From Streptococcus anginosus (GTDB lineage Bacteria; Bacillota; Bacilli; Lactobacillales; Streptococcaceae): DNA of 64,000 bases. A model generated the notes under the pieces. It worked only from the letters and a program-made list of their open reading frames with translations. It ran no database searches and was not told the origin of the DNA. Within the stretch, counting starts at the first letter, position 1. The number at the start of each line of letters is the position of its first letter. The stretch is taken from NCBI RefSeq assembly GCF_001697145.1, contig NZ_CP012719.1, positions 592,501 through 656,500 on the forward strand, written 5' to 3'. The position numbers were made by a program, and so were the translations under genes. Positions 18,304 through 28,509 of this stretch are shown here, piece after piece.

Positions 18304-18852
18304 ATGACAAAAGTAGCTGTTATGTTAGCCAATGGCTTTGAAGAAATTGAAGCATTGACGGTTGTGGATGTTCTTCGCCGTGCAGGAATCCTATGTGACA
18401 TGATTGGATTTGAAAAAGCGGTAACAGGTTCTCATGGTATTTCAGTTCAAGCAGATAAGGTTTGGGCTGGAAAGTTAGAGGATTATGACTTAGTGGTACT
18501 GCCGGGAGGAATGCCTGGTGCGACAAATTTGCGAGATGATGATCGTTTGATGTCAGCTCTACAAAAGATGCAGGAAGAAGGCAAGTGGATAGCTGCCATT
18601 TGCGCAGCACCGATTGCACTCAATCGTGCAGGTATTTTAAAGGACAAACAGTTTACCTGTTACGATGGTATCGAGTCAGATATTGATTCTGGCATTTATA
18701 TCAAGCAAACCGTCGTTGTTGACGGGAAAGTGATTACTAGCCGAGGACCTGCAACTGCTCTAGCTTTTGCTTATGAGTTGGTTCATCAGTTAGGCGGAGA
18801 CAGTGAGCAGCTTGCAACGGCGATGCTTTACAATGATGTTTACGGTGATTGA
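18304..18852 (+). CDS. DJ-1/PfpI family protein (ThiJ-like)
   Basis: A 182-residue class I glutamine amidotransferase-fold protein. The nucleophile Cys100 sits in AAICAAPIAL, with the preceding VVLPGGMPGA and Glu15 in NGFEEIEA, all conserved in DJ-1. Members are glyoxalases, protein/nucleotide deglycases or oxidative-stress proteins; which applies here cannot be told. AAGGAGAAG precedes the ATG. It starts only 12 bp after rodA, so the two are co-transcribed, and a strong terminator follows. Confidence 0.92.
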   Translation: MTKVAVMLANGFEEIEALTVVDVLRRAGILCDMIGFEKAVTGSHGISVQADKVWAGKLEDYDLVVLPGGMPGATNLRDDDRLMSALQKMQEEGKWIAAICAAPIALNRAGILKDKQFTCYDGIESDIDSGIYIKQTVVVDGKVITSRGPATALAFAYELVHQLGGDSEQLATAMLYNDVYGD

Positions 18853-18866
18853 TTGTCTATGATACT

Positions 18867-18902
18867 AAAACTTATTTGGAATGATCCAAGTAAGTTTTTT
18901 TA
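18867..18902 (+). terminator. Terminator after rodA and the DJ-1 gene
   Basis: A stem AACTTATTTGGA / TCCAAGTAAGTT with loop ATGA is followed by a T run. Confidence 0.88.
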
Positions 18903-18964
18903 TGAAAATTCATGTCTAAAATAGGCTTTCCTATCTGTTTTAACAGCAATTTTTTACAAAAATA

Positions 18965-18973
18965 TGTTATAAT
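18965..18973 (+). promoter_or_regulatory. Extended -10 promoter of the HAD-gyrB unit, near-leaderless
   Basis: TGT TATAAT is followed by only seven bases (AAAAAGT) before ATG 18981. There is no SD between them. Confidence 0.6.
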
Positions 18974-18980
18974 AAAAAGT

Positions 18981-19544
18981 ATGGATTATCAAGATTATAT
19001 TTGGGATTTAGGAGGGACTCTCCTCAATAATTACGAGACGTCAACGGCTGCATTTGTAGAAACGTTAGCTGGTTTTGGGATTCAAGCTAATCATGATGAT
19101 GTTTATAAAGCGCTGAAGATTTCCACTCCCTATGCAGTTGCTCAATTTGCGCCCAACATTCCTGCATTTTTACAAACTTATAAAGTGAATGAAGCAAGAG
19201 AGTTAGCTCATCCAGTATTATTTGAAGGTGCTGCAGATTTGCTCAAGAATATCGTTGCACAAGGAGGGCGTAATTTTCTGATTTCTCATCGGAATGATCA
19301 GGTTTTAGAGATTCTTGATAAAACAGGGATTTCAGGCTACTTTACAGAAGTGGTGACTTCTAATCGTGGTTTTAAGAGAAAGCCAAATCCTGAGTCAATG
19401 CTTTATTTAAAAGATAAGTATCAGATTGAGAATGGGTTAGTCATCGGAGATCGTTCAATTGACACAGAAGCGGGTCAATCAGCTGGCTTTGCAACTTATC
19501 TCTTTGATGATATGGAAAATCTCAAGAAATTTATAAAAATATAG
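18981..19544 (+). CDS. HAD-IA family hydrolase (phosphoglycolate phosphatase-like)
   Basis: A 187-residue HAD protein with motif I reading IWDLGGTLLNNY (residues 6-17). The usual DxDGT is DLGGT, so the second, general-acid Asp is replaced by Gly. Motif II is FLISHRN and motif III/IV is KRKPNPESMLYLKDKY...LVIGDRSIDTEAGQSAG. The missing second Asp may change or weaken catalysis; the same sequence form is common in streptococcal homologues next to gyrB. The ATG at 18981 gives the family N-terminus MDYQDYIWDLGG, and the longer frame runs through the promoter. It ends 12 bp before gyrB, so the two are likely one transcript. Confidence 0.88.
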   Translation: MDYQDYIWDLGGTLLNNYETSTAAFVETLAGFGIQANHDDVYKALKISTPYAVAQFAPNIPAFLQTYKVNEARELAHPVLFEGAADLLKNIVAQGGRNFLISHRNDQVLEILDKTGISGYFTEVVTSNRGFKRKPNPESMLYLKDKYQIENGLVIGDRSIDTEAGQSAGFATYLFDDMENLKKFIKI

Positions 19545-21503
<1,959 letters not shown>

Positions 21504-21590
21504 AAAAATCTGAAAAAATTCACATTTACCAAGAAAATTATGATATAATAATCATGATTATTTTCAAGTAATATTTTGAAGGAGTTTTAC

Positions 21591-23315
21591 ATGTCTAACG
21601 GACTAATCGTACTAATTATAGTGATAGCAGTTCTCTTGATTGTTGCTTACATAACTGCTGTCTTATTAAGAAAAAGAAATGATGCCTTGCTTGCTAAGTT
21701 AGAAGATCGCAAAGAAGAACTTTATAATCTTCCTGTAAACGATGAAGTCGAAGCGGTTAAAAACATGCATTTGATTGGACAAAGTCAAGTGGCTTTTCGT
21801 GAATGGAATCAAAAATGGGTTGACCTTTCTTTAAATTCTTTTGCAGACATCGAAAATAACCTCTTTGAAACGGAAGGTTACAATAATTCGTTTCGGTTTC
21901 TAAAAGCAAAGCATGGTATTGATAAAATTGAGAGCCAAATTGACTTGATTGAAGAAGATATTACTGCTATTCGCAATGCACTTGCTGAATTAGAAAAGCA
22001 AGAGTCTAAAAATAGCGGTCGTGTCTTGCATGCTTTGGATTTATTTGAAAAGTTGCAAGTGTCTGTGGCAAATGATACAGAAAGTTATGGCTCAGCGCTT
22101 CCTGAGATCGAAAAGCAATTAGAAAAAATTCAATCTGAATTCTCTCAATTTGTAACTTTAAACTCATCAGGCGATCCTGTTGAAGCAGCGGAAATTTTGG
22201 ATAAAACAGAAGATCACATCCTTGCTTTAACGCATATTGTTGAAAAAATCCCAGAGCTTGTATCAGAATTAGATCAAAAGTTACCAGAACAGTTGGAAGA
22301 TTTGGAGTCTGGTCATCGCAAATTGCTAGAATCTGGTTATCATTTTATTGAAACTGATATTGAATCTCGCTTCCAACAGCTGCATACTAGTTTGAAACGC
22401 AACAGTGAAAACATTGCCAGTTTAGAATTGGACAATGCACAATATGAAAATACGCAAATCCAAGAAGAAATGGATGCTTTATATGACATGTTTAATCGTG
22501 AAATCAAGTCACATAAAGTAGTTGTCAAATTAGTTAATAGTTTACCAGGTTATTTAGGTCATACAAAAGAAAACAATCAAAATCTTTTGACAGAGATTGC
22601 CCGCCTTTCAAAATTGTATCTCTTGACAGAAAGCGATACGAATCATGTTCGTCGACTTCAAAGTGAACTTTCTAGCTTAGATGATGTTGTTTTAGAAGCG
22701 ATTGAAGATTCTTCAGAAAGAAAACAAGCTTATTCTGTTCTTCAAGAAAATCTTGAAACCATTCAAAAACGTGTGAAAGAAATTGAAGATGAGCAGTTAG
22801 TGTTGAGTGAAAAATTGGCTAAAATTGAAAAAGATGATGCCAATGCTCGACAAAAAGTTAACATTTATATCAACAAATTGCATACGATTAAGCGTTATAT
22901 GGAAAAACGCAATTTGCCGGGTATTCCACGGAGCTTCCTGACCACTTTCTTTACTGCAAGTGATAACACAGAAGCTTTAGTAGCAGAATTGGAACAGTAT
23001 CGTGTCAATATTGAATCAGTAAATCGTATGTTAGAGATTTTGACAAATGATATGAATGAACTGGAAAATGAGACTTACCGGATTGTTGAAAATGCCACTT
23101 TGACAGAGCAGTTGTTACAATATTCAAATCGCTATCGTTCATTTGATGAAGGAGTTCAAACTGCCTTCAACCGTGCACTAGAGATTTTTGAAAATGACTT
23201 TGATTATCAAGCATCGTTTGAGGAGATCTCGCAAGCATTGGATGTAGTAGAACCTGGTGTAACCAATCGTTTTGTTACATCGTATGAAAAAACGCGAGAA
23301 AATATCCGATTTTAA
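21591..23315 (+). CDS. ezrA: Septation ring formation regulator EzrA
   Basis: A 574-residue protein with an N-terminal transmembrane helix ([22 protein letters not shown]) followed by a long, Glu/Lys-rich spectrin-like coiled coil, the usual EzrA layout. It binds FtsZ at the membrane and limits or organises the Z ring. The ATG at 21591 has GAAGGAG 7 nt upstream; the frame opens 15 bp earlier. Its own promoter carries TATAAT around 21,543-21,548. The transcription terminator right after the stop has been split by an IS insertion. Confidence 0.97.
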   Translation: MSNGLIVLIIVIAVLLIVAYITAVLLRKRNDALLAKLEDRKEELYNLPVNDEVEAVKNMHLIGQSQVAFREWNQKWVDLSLNSFADIENNLFETEGYNNSFRFLKAKHGIDKIESQIDLIEEDITAIRNALAELEKQESKNSGRVLHALDLFEKLQVSVANDTESYGSALPEIEKQLEKIQSEFSQFVTLNSSGDPVEAAEILDKTEDHILALTHIVEKIPELVSELDQKLPEQLEDLESGHRKLLESGYHFIETDIESRFQQLHTSLKRNSENIASLELDNAQYENTQIQEEMDALYDMFNREIKSHKVVVKLVNSLPGYLGHTKENNQNLLTEIARLSKLYLLTESDTNHVRRLQSELSSLDDVVLEAIEDSSERKQAYSVLQENLETIQKRVKEIEDEQLVLSEKLAKIEKDDANARQKVNIYINKLHTIKRYMEKRNLPGIPRSFLTTFFTASDNTEALVAELEQYRVNIESVNRMLEILTNDMNELENETYRIVENATLTEQLLQYSNRYRSFDEGVQTAFNRALEIFENDFDYQASFEEISQALDVVEPGVTNRFVTSYEKTRENIRF

Positions 23316-23401
23316 ATTAAAACAATAAAGAGACAAGGTTTCATTGAACTGGACCCCAAAAGTTAGACAGAAAAAAATCTAACTTTTGGGGTGTTTTTAT
23401 T

Positions 23402-23917
23402 ATGAAATTAACTTATAAAGATAAAGTTCAGATCTATGAACTTAGAAAACAAGGGCGCAGCTTCAAAGAGCTTTCAAATATATTTGGGATAAAAATTACC
23501 AATCTTCAGTACATGATTAAATTGATTGATCGTTATGGAATGGAAATCGTCAAAAAAGGAAAGAATTGTTACTATTCACCTGAACTAAAACAAGAGATCA
23601 TTGATGAAGTTCTACTTGAAGGTCGTTCACAAATAAGGGTCTCTCTAGATTATGCTCTTCCAAGTGTTGGAATGTTGCCTAATTGGATAGCACAATATAA
23701 GAAAAACGGGTATATTATTGTTGAGAAAACAAGAGGGAGACCGCCTAAAATGGGACGTAAACCAAAGAAGAAACCCGAAGAGATGACAGAGCTAGAGCGA
23801 CTTCAGGAAGAATTAGACTATTTAAGAGCGGAGAATGCCATTCTAAAAAAGTTGAGAGAACTCCGATTGAGGGACGAAAAGGATCAAGAAGAAAAGCAGA
23901 AATTGTTCAAGGATTAG
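23402..23917 (+). CDS. IS150-group transposase OrfA (DNA-binding subunit)
   Basis: A 171-residue protein with two helix-turn-helix domains ([20 protein letters not shown] and a second around residues 60-100) and a C-terminal leucine-zipper-like coiled coil ([21 protein letters not shown]), the standard OrfA layout. An A6G heptamer (23845-23851) sits in frame as CTA AAA AAG, a classical -1 slippery site. Slippage continues without a stop into the orfB frame and makes the fused OrfAB transposase. OrfA alone normally binds the ends and represses transposition. Confidence 0.92.
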   Translation: MKLTYKDKVQIYELRKQGRSFKELSNIFGIKITNLQYMIKLIDRYGMEIVKKGKNCYYSPELKQEIIDEVLLEGRSQIRVSLDYALPSVGMLPNWIAQYKKNGYIIVEKTRGRPPKMGRKPKKKPEEMTELERLQEELDYLRAENAILKKLRELRLRDEKDQEEKQKLFKD

Positions 23918-24741
23918 TGACAGAGTTTGCCTTAGAGATTCTTCTAAAGATTATTAAGCTAGCTCGTTCAACCTATTATTACCAGCTAAAGCAACTAGAT
24001 AAAAGCGATAAAAATCATGATATTAAAGCTGAAATTCAAGCTATTTTTACTGAGCATAAAGGAAATTATGGTTATCGCCGAATAACACTCGAATTAAGGA
24101 ATCGTGGTTTTGTAGTGAACCATAAAAAGGTCCAACGTCTGATGAAGGCTCTTGGTTTAAGTGCTCGAATTCGTCGTAAACGTAAGTATTCTTCCTATCA
24201 AGGAGAAGTTGGCAAGAAAGCAGATAACCTTATTCAACGCCAGTTTGAAGCATCCAAACCAATGAAAAAGTGCTACACAGATGTGACAGAGTTTGCCATT
24301 CCAGCAAGCAGTCAAAAGCTCTACTTATCGCCAATCTTAGATGGCTTTAATATCGCCTATAATCTTTCTACGTCACCGAATTTGATACAAGTGAAAGATA
24401 TGCTAGAACAAGCCTTCACAGAGGAACATTACGAGAATACCATTCTTCATAGTGATCAAGGATGGCAGTATCAACATCAGTATTATCATCGTTTTTTAGA
24501 GGATAAAGGAATCCAACCGTCCATGTCACGTAAAGGAAACAGTCCAGATAACGGTATGATGGAGTCCTTCTTTGGTATTCTTAAGTCTGAGATGTTTTAT
24601 GGTTATGAGAAGACGTTTCACTCACTTGAGCAATTGGAACAAGCTATTGTAGACTATATTGATTATTACAACAACAAACGGATTAAGGTAAAACTAAAAG
24701 GACTTAGCCCTGTGCAATACAGAACTAAATCCTTTGGATAA
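23917..24741 (+). CDS. IS150-group transposase OrfB (DDE catalytic domain)
   Basis: A 274-residue rve-type integrase-core protein. An HTH_21-like segment (EIQAIFTEHKGNYGYRRITLEL) precedes the catalytic core. The DDE triad is visible as CYTDVTEFAIP (D), TILHSDQGWQYQH (D) and GMMESFFGILKSEM (E), with the DD-35-E spacing expected. The nominal start is a GTG at 23917 overlapping the orfA stop by one base, but the functional product is probably the frameshifted OrfAB. No internal stop or deletion is seen. Confidence 0.93.
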   Translation: MTEFALEILLKIIKLARSTYYYQLKQLDKSDKNHDIKAEIQAIFTEHKGNYGYRRITLELRNRGFVVNHKKVQRLMKALGLSARIRRKRKYSSYQGEVGKKADNLIQRQFEASKPMKKCYTDVTEFAIPASSQKLYLSPILDGFNIAYNLSTSPNLIQVKDMLEQAFTEEHYENTILHSDQGWQYQHQYYHRFLEDKGIQPSMSRKGNSPDNGMMESFFGILKSEMFYGYEKTFHSLEQLEQAIVDYIDYYNNKRIKVKLKGLSPVQYRTKSFG

Positions 24742-24914
24742 ATTAATTGTCTAACTTTTCGGGGTCAGTACACATTCCCTTGCCTCTTTTTATTATGTTC
24801 TTTTCGTCAGTATCGTGATGTTCGGTATAAAATTGGCGACTAAAGCAAGACGGTCGTGCTCCCTAATACAATTACTTGCAAACGAATAGAATCTGGGAAG
24901 ATGACATATAAGAC

Positions 24915-24947
24915 AACAAAAAATCCCAACCATAGGCGATTGGGATT
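24915..24947 (-). terminator. Terminator after the lactonase gene
   Basis: On the reverse strand AATCCCAA pairs with TTGGGATT and is followed by a run of T, 18 bp after the lactonase stop. Confidence 0.85.
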
Positions 24948-24964
24948 AGTCTCTTAAGAAGAGA

Positions 24965-25978
24965 TTAATGAGTAAAAGCAACACAAACACCTTCTGGAAC
25001 AAAGAAATCATGTGATAATTCTGTTAATTTTCCTGTTTCTGGGTCACGTTTGAAGACAGTCGCATTGTCTGAGTCTTGATGGGCTGCGATAATATACTGT
25101 TGATCTGGTGTAATATTAAAATCACGTGGATTTTTTCCATTAGTTGGTACGAATTCTACAAGTTCAAGTGTTCCATCTCCTGCTACTTTGTAAACAGCGA
25201 TTGAATTATGTCCGCGGTTGGAGCCATAAAGGAAGCGACCGTCAGCAGATAGGCGAATAGCAGCTGTTCCATTAAATTCTGAAAAGTCTTCTGGTAAAGT
25301 GGAGATGGTTTGCAGGCGTTCAAATTGACCATCTCCATCGTAAATTAAAACTTCAATAGTAGAGTTTAATTCACAAATAAGATAAGCAATTTTGTAGTGA
25401 GGGTGGAACACAATATGACGTGGACCAGCGCCAGATGTCGCATGATAAGTTTCTAATCGATTTAGGTGTCCATAATCACTAATTTCATATGTCACAACTT
25501 CATCAGTTCCTAAATCACACGTAACCAGATACTTATCGGGTGTTAAATCTGCAAAATGCACATGAGCAGCAGCTTGGTTTTCATGAGGACCGTAGCCGAT
25601 ATGAACATCAGAATCAACTAATTTAAGGCTACCATTTTCTTGTCGTCTATAAACTAATACTTGTCCTTTATGGTAGTTTGCCCCGTAGACAAGGCTTCTT
25701 GCTTCATCTACACTCACATAGCATAGAGGAGCACCTTCGGCCACAACGTGATTGAGTAACTGTCCCGCTTTATTAAAGGCTGCAATGCCTCCCTCACCGT
25801 GTTCAGTTCCGACAGAATACAGGTTCTGTTGCTTGTCAAAAGCTAAATAAGTAGGATTTGGCTCTTTTGCAATAAGTGTTAAATTTGCCAGTTCTCCTGT
25901 GCTAGTATCAAAATCAGCTTTGTAAATTCCTTCTGAGCTACGACGTGTATAAGTTCCAAAATAAACTGTTTGTGTCAT
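24965..25978 (-). CDS. pgl: Lactonase family protein, 6-phosphogluconolactonase-like (seven-bladed propeller)
   Basis: A 337-residue protein of the YbhE/Pgl lactonase family, predicted beta propeller. Repeated blades are visible: FGTYTRRSSEGIYKADFD, LAFDKQQNLYSVG, HVHFADLTPDKYLVTCDLG, GPRHIVFHPHYKIAYLICEL, AIRLSADGRFLYGSNRGHNSI and PRDFNITPDQQYIIAAHQDSD. The family hydrolyses 6-phosphogluconolactone in the pentose phosphate pathway; the symbol is by family only. Two ATGs are adjacent; the second (25978) has the better distance to GAGGTG. Monocistronic, closed by a terminator. Confidence 0.85.
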   Translation of the reverse strand: MTQTVYFGTYTRRSSEGIYKADFDTSTGELANLTLIAKEPNPTYLAFDKQQNLYSVGTEHGEGGIAAFNKAGQLLNHVVAEGAPLCYVSVDEARSLVYGANYHKGQVLVYRRQENGSLKLVDSDVHIGYGPHENQAAAHVHFADLTPDKYLVTCDLGTDEVVTYEISDYGHLNRLETYHATSGAGPRHIVFHPHYKIAYLICELNSTIEVLIYDGDGQFERLQTISTLPEDFSEFNGTAAIRLSADGRFLYGSNRGHNSIAVYKVAGDGTLELVEFVPTNGKNPRDFNITPDQQYIIAAHQDSDNATVFKRDPETGKLTELSHDFFVPEGVCVAFTH

Positions 25979-26238
25979 CATTCACCTCGAAATATTTGAT
26001 ACTTTTATTATAACACAAAAATAGATGAAATGGTTTTCACAAATGAAAGCCGCTGTCAGTTTTATGATGAAAAAATAGATAAAAAATAGATTCGAGATAG
26101 GATGGGAACAGATGACTTTGATACAATGAAAATAGATTTGCGGGTGGTGGCGCTAACAATCAAGGTTGTCTGTTTGACTTCTGAAAAATGTTTAGTTTTT
26201 TGGGAAGAAAGTTTTTATCCTGCATCACGGTTCAATCT

Positions 26239-26266
26239 TTGTAAGTTCACTATTTTGTTGTATAAT
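26239..26266 (+). promoter_or_regulatory. Promoter of the two-component system
   Basis: TTGTAA (26239-26244), 16 bp and TATAAT (26261-26266) precede the regulator gene by about 65 bp. The rest of the 350-bp gap before it (25,979-26,238) shows the lactonase promoter region but no gene or repeat I can support. Confidence 0.6.
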
Positions 26267-26330
26267 AAAAGTAATCTTTACATTGATTAGCAGTCATTTA
26301 ATTTTATATCTATATTTTAAGGAGTAAGAA

Positions 26331-26987
26331 ATGCATAAGATTTTAGTAGTAGAAGATGACACTACGATTAATCAAGTGATTTGTGAATTTTTGAAAGAAA
26401 ATCATTATGAGGTGACACCAGTTTTTGACGGGGCAGAAGCCCTACGTGAATTTGAGGAAAAATCGTTTGACCTCATCATTTTGGACGTTATGTTGCCCTC
26501 TATGAGCGGTCTGGATGTGTTGAAGGAAATCCGAAAGACGTCGCAGGTACCAGTTATGATGTTAACTGCACTAGATGATGAATATACTCAGCTGGTCAGC
26601 TTTAATCACCTTATCAGTGATTATGTTACCAAACCATTTTCGCCACTTATTTTGATGAAACGCATTGAAAATATTTTCCGGAGTACTGTGACAGAATCAG
26701 AGATTGTCATTGGAGACTTACGTGTTTCAATTGACGATTGTACAGTTTATTGGCAAGAAGAGAAAATGTCTCCTACTAAAAAAGAATATGAAATTATCCA
26801 AGCTTTAGCTAAAAGAAAAAATCATTTGGTGACGCGGGATCAATTAATGAATACAATTTGGGGTTATAGCGAACTGGATAGTCGTGTTTTGGATAACCAT
26901 GTAAAAAATATTCGGAAAAAAATTCCTGGAATACCTCTTAAAACGATTACTGGTATGGGTTATCAACTTGGAGGAGAAGAAGAGTGA
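26331..26987 (+). CDS. OmpR/PhoB-family response regulator
   Basis: A 218-residue regulator. The receiver domain has the acidic pocket VVEDD (Asp9-Asp10), phosphoacceptor Asp52 in LIILDVMLPSMSG, Thr in MMLTALDDE and Lys101 in YVTKPFSP. The C-terminal winged helix includes MSPTKKEYEIIQALAKRKNHLVTRDQLMNTIWGY and VDNHVKNIRKKI-like LDNHVKNIRKKIPGIPLKTITGMGYQL. AAGGAG precedes the ATG. It overlaps the sensor kinase by four bases. The overall form resembles VanR(B)/VncR-type regulators; its target genes cannot be read from the sequence. Confidence 0.92.
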   Translation: MHKILVVEDDTTINQVICEFLKENHYEVTPVFDGAEALREFEEKSFDLIILDVMLPSMSGLDVLKEIRKTSQVPVMMLTALDDEYTQLVSFNHLISDYVTKPFSPLILMKRIENIFRSTVTESEIVIGDLRVSIDDCTVYWQEEKMSPTKKEYEIIQALAKRKNHLVTRDQLMNTIWGYSELDSRVLDNHVKNIRKKIPGIPLKTITGMGYQLGGEEE

Positions 26988-28360
26988 GAATTGCTAAAAA
27001 GCATTTTCTTTTGACAGGAACAATAATTTTTATTGTCGTGACAACGGTTTTAACAACACTCTATTTTGTGATGCCTGTTTATTATGAGCAAGTCAAGCAT
27101 CGAGAAGCTAAAAGTGAGTTCTTTCAGATTGCTCAGCAAGTTCAAGGAAAACCGTCAGATGATATAGGAAAGCTTTTAAGTGACTACAATCGAAAGAATA
27201 CACGCGTCTGGTTTAGTATATTAGATGCGAAAGGAAAACTTATTTATCCACATATTGATTTAGCTAATGAAAAGGGAGAATTCCAATTAACAATTTTACC
27301 TTCTGACATGAGTTTGAATAATCAAACTAAAAGTATGAGCAAGAAGATAAGAACGGCAGAAGGGACCACATTGACCTTACGTGGGGAATATTCGCTCCAA
27401 CCAATATCGGATGCTACTTACGTGTTGTTAAGTCTTTATCCTTATATCTTATTCTTTTCGTTAACGTTAGGTGGTATAGTGGCTTTTCTTTATAGTCGAT
27501 TTGCAACCAAACGCATTACAGATATTTCAGAGAGCACGCGAAAAATGGCAACTCTTTCTCCAGATGTGGCTTGTCCTGTCAAAGGGCGGGATGAAATTTC
27601 CACACTCGCTCAAGATATTAACAGTCTGTATAATAATCTTTTGACAAGTATTGAAGCGCTGCGATTGGAAAATGAGAAGGTTGCTGAAAGTGAACGGGAG
27701 AAAGCAGAATTTCTACGGATGACTTCTCATGAGCTGAAAACGCCGATTACCAGCATGATGGGAATTGTGGATGGTATGATTTATGGTGTTGGTGACTTCA
27801 AAGATAAAGATAAATACCTACATAAATGTCGTGAAATTTTGGAAGAGCAATCAAAACTTGTACAGTCTATCTTGGCAATTTCTAAAATTGAAATGCGGAT
27901 AGAAGCGGAAGAGGAAGAATTTTCACTTAATCAGCTCTTGGAGGAAAACTTGAGCAGCTATAAGATGTTAGCTGATGTGAAAGGCTATCAATTTACTGTA
28001 CAGTTAGAAGAGCTTCAAGTGCATGGCAACAAGACTTATTTGCTGAAAGCTATTAAAAATTTACTAGATAATGCTTTCCATTATACATTAGCCGGTGGAG
28101 AGATTCTTTTAATGATTAAAGACAATCGGTTAATCATTGAAAATGATGCGGAACATGTGTTGGATGAACAGCAAATCCAGCAAATATTTCAGCCATTTTA
28201 TCGTCCGGATTACAGTCGTAACCGCAAAGATGGTGGAACAGGTCTGGGACTCTTTATCGTGCAACAGATTTTGGAAAATCATCATTTGCACTATCTCTTT
28301 GAAGCTGTTGATGACAAACGAATGCGGTTTACAATTTTTTTCTCAGATAAAGAAAGTTAA
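26984..28360 (+). CDS. Membrane sensor histidine kinase
   Basis: A 458-residue kinase starting at GTG 26984 (GTGA overlap with the regulator). It has a first helix (FLLTGTIIFIVVTTVLTTLYFV), an extracellular domain of about 120 residues, a second helix (VLLSLYPYILFFSLTLGGIVAFLY), a HAMP domain (ATKRITDISESTRKMATL), the phosphoacceptor His249 in RMTSHELKTPITSM, and the ATPase motifs NLLDNAFHYT and GGTGLGLFIVQQIL. It phosphorylates the adjacent regulator. The ligand is unknown; the extracellular part has no feature I recognise. Confidence 0.92.
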   Translation: MRIAKKHFLLTGTIIFIVVTTVLTTLYFVMPVYYEQVKHREAKSEFFQIAQQVQGKPSDDIGKLLSDYNRKNTRVWFSILDAKGKLIYPHIDLANEKGEFQLTILPSDMSLNNQTKSMSKKIRTAEGTTLTLRGEYSLQPISDATYVLLSLYPYILFFSLTLGGIVAFLYSRFATKRITDISESTRKMATLSPDVACPVKGRDEISTLAQDINSLYNNLLTSIEALRLENEKVAESEREKAEFLRMTSHELKTPITSMMGIVDGMIYGVGDFKDKDKYLHKCREILEEQSKLVQSILAISKIEMRIEAEEEEFSLNQLLEENLSSYKMLADVKGYQFTVQLEELQVHGNKTYLLKAIKNLLDNAFHYTLAGGEILLMIKDNRLIIENDAEHVLDEQQIQQIFQPFYRPDYSRNRKDGGTGLGLFIVQQILENHHLHYLFEAVDDKRMRFTIFFSDKES

Positions 28361-28403
28361 AAGTGGGAATCCGTTCATGAATTGAATGGATGACCGCTTT
28401 TTG
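28361..28403 (+). terminator. Terminator after the two-component system
   Basis: AAG-GG and ATCCGTT pair with AATGGAT and CCGCTT to form an interrupted stem followed by a T run. Confidence 0.7.
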
Positions 28404-28509
28404 TGTTTGACTCGAGCGTAAGAAGGAAATTCATAAAGGACTACCCTTTCTTCAAGAATTTTTTAGTGAAAAATGCTACAATGAGATAAATAAAGAAAAG
28501 GATGTCTGT

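Larger units (their letters stand above)
23345..24772 (+). mobile_element. IS3-family element, IS150 group, complete (1,428 bp)
   Basis: The ends are imperfect inverted repeats: left TGAACTGGACCCCAAAAGTT, right (reversed) TGTACTGACCCCGAAAAGTT, both beginning TG as in IS150-type elements. A 3-bp direct repeat CAT flanks it (23342-23344 and 24773-24775). Just inside the left end CCCCAAAAGTTAGA pairs with TCTAACTTTTGGGG to make a hairpin that would stop transcription entering the element. Two overlapping ORFs encode OrfA and OrfB with a slippery site; both are intact, so the copy may be active. Confidence 0.93.
23327..24789 (+). terminator. ezrA terminator, split by an insertion sequence
   Basis: The left arm AAAGAGACAAGG (23327-23338) and right arm CCTTGCCTCTTT (24778-24789, then a T run) pair well. 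Without the IS they would be separated by only about six bases, forming a rho-independent terminator. The IS and its target duplication now lie in the loop. Confidence 0.75.

Noticed and set aside
26102..26290. 62-residue ORF before the response regulator
   Set aside because: It covers the promoter of the two-component system and ends in AT-rich leader; no RBS or family.
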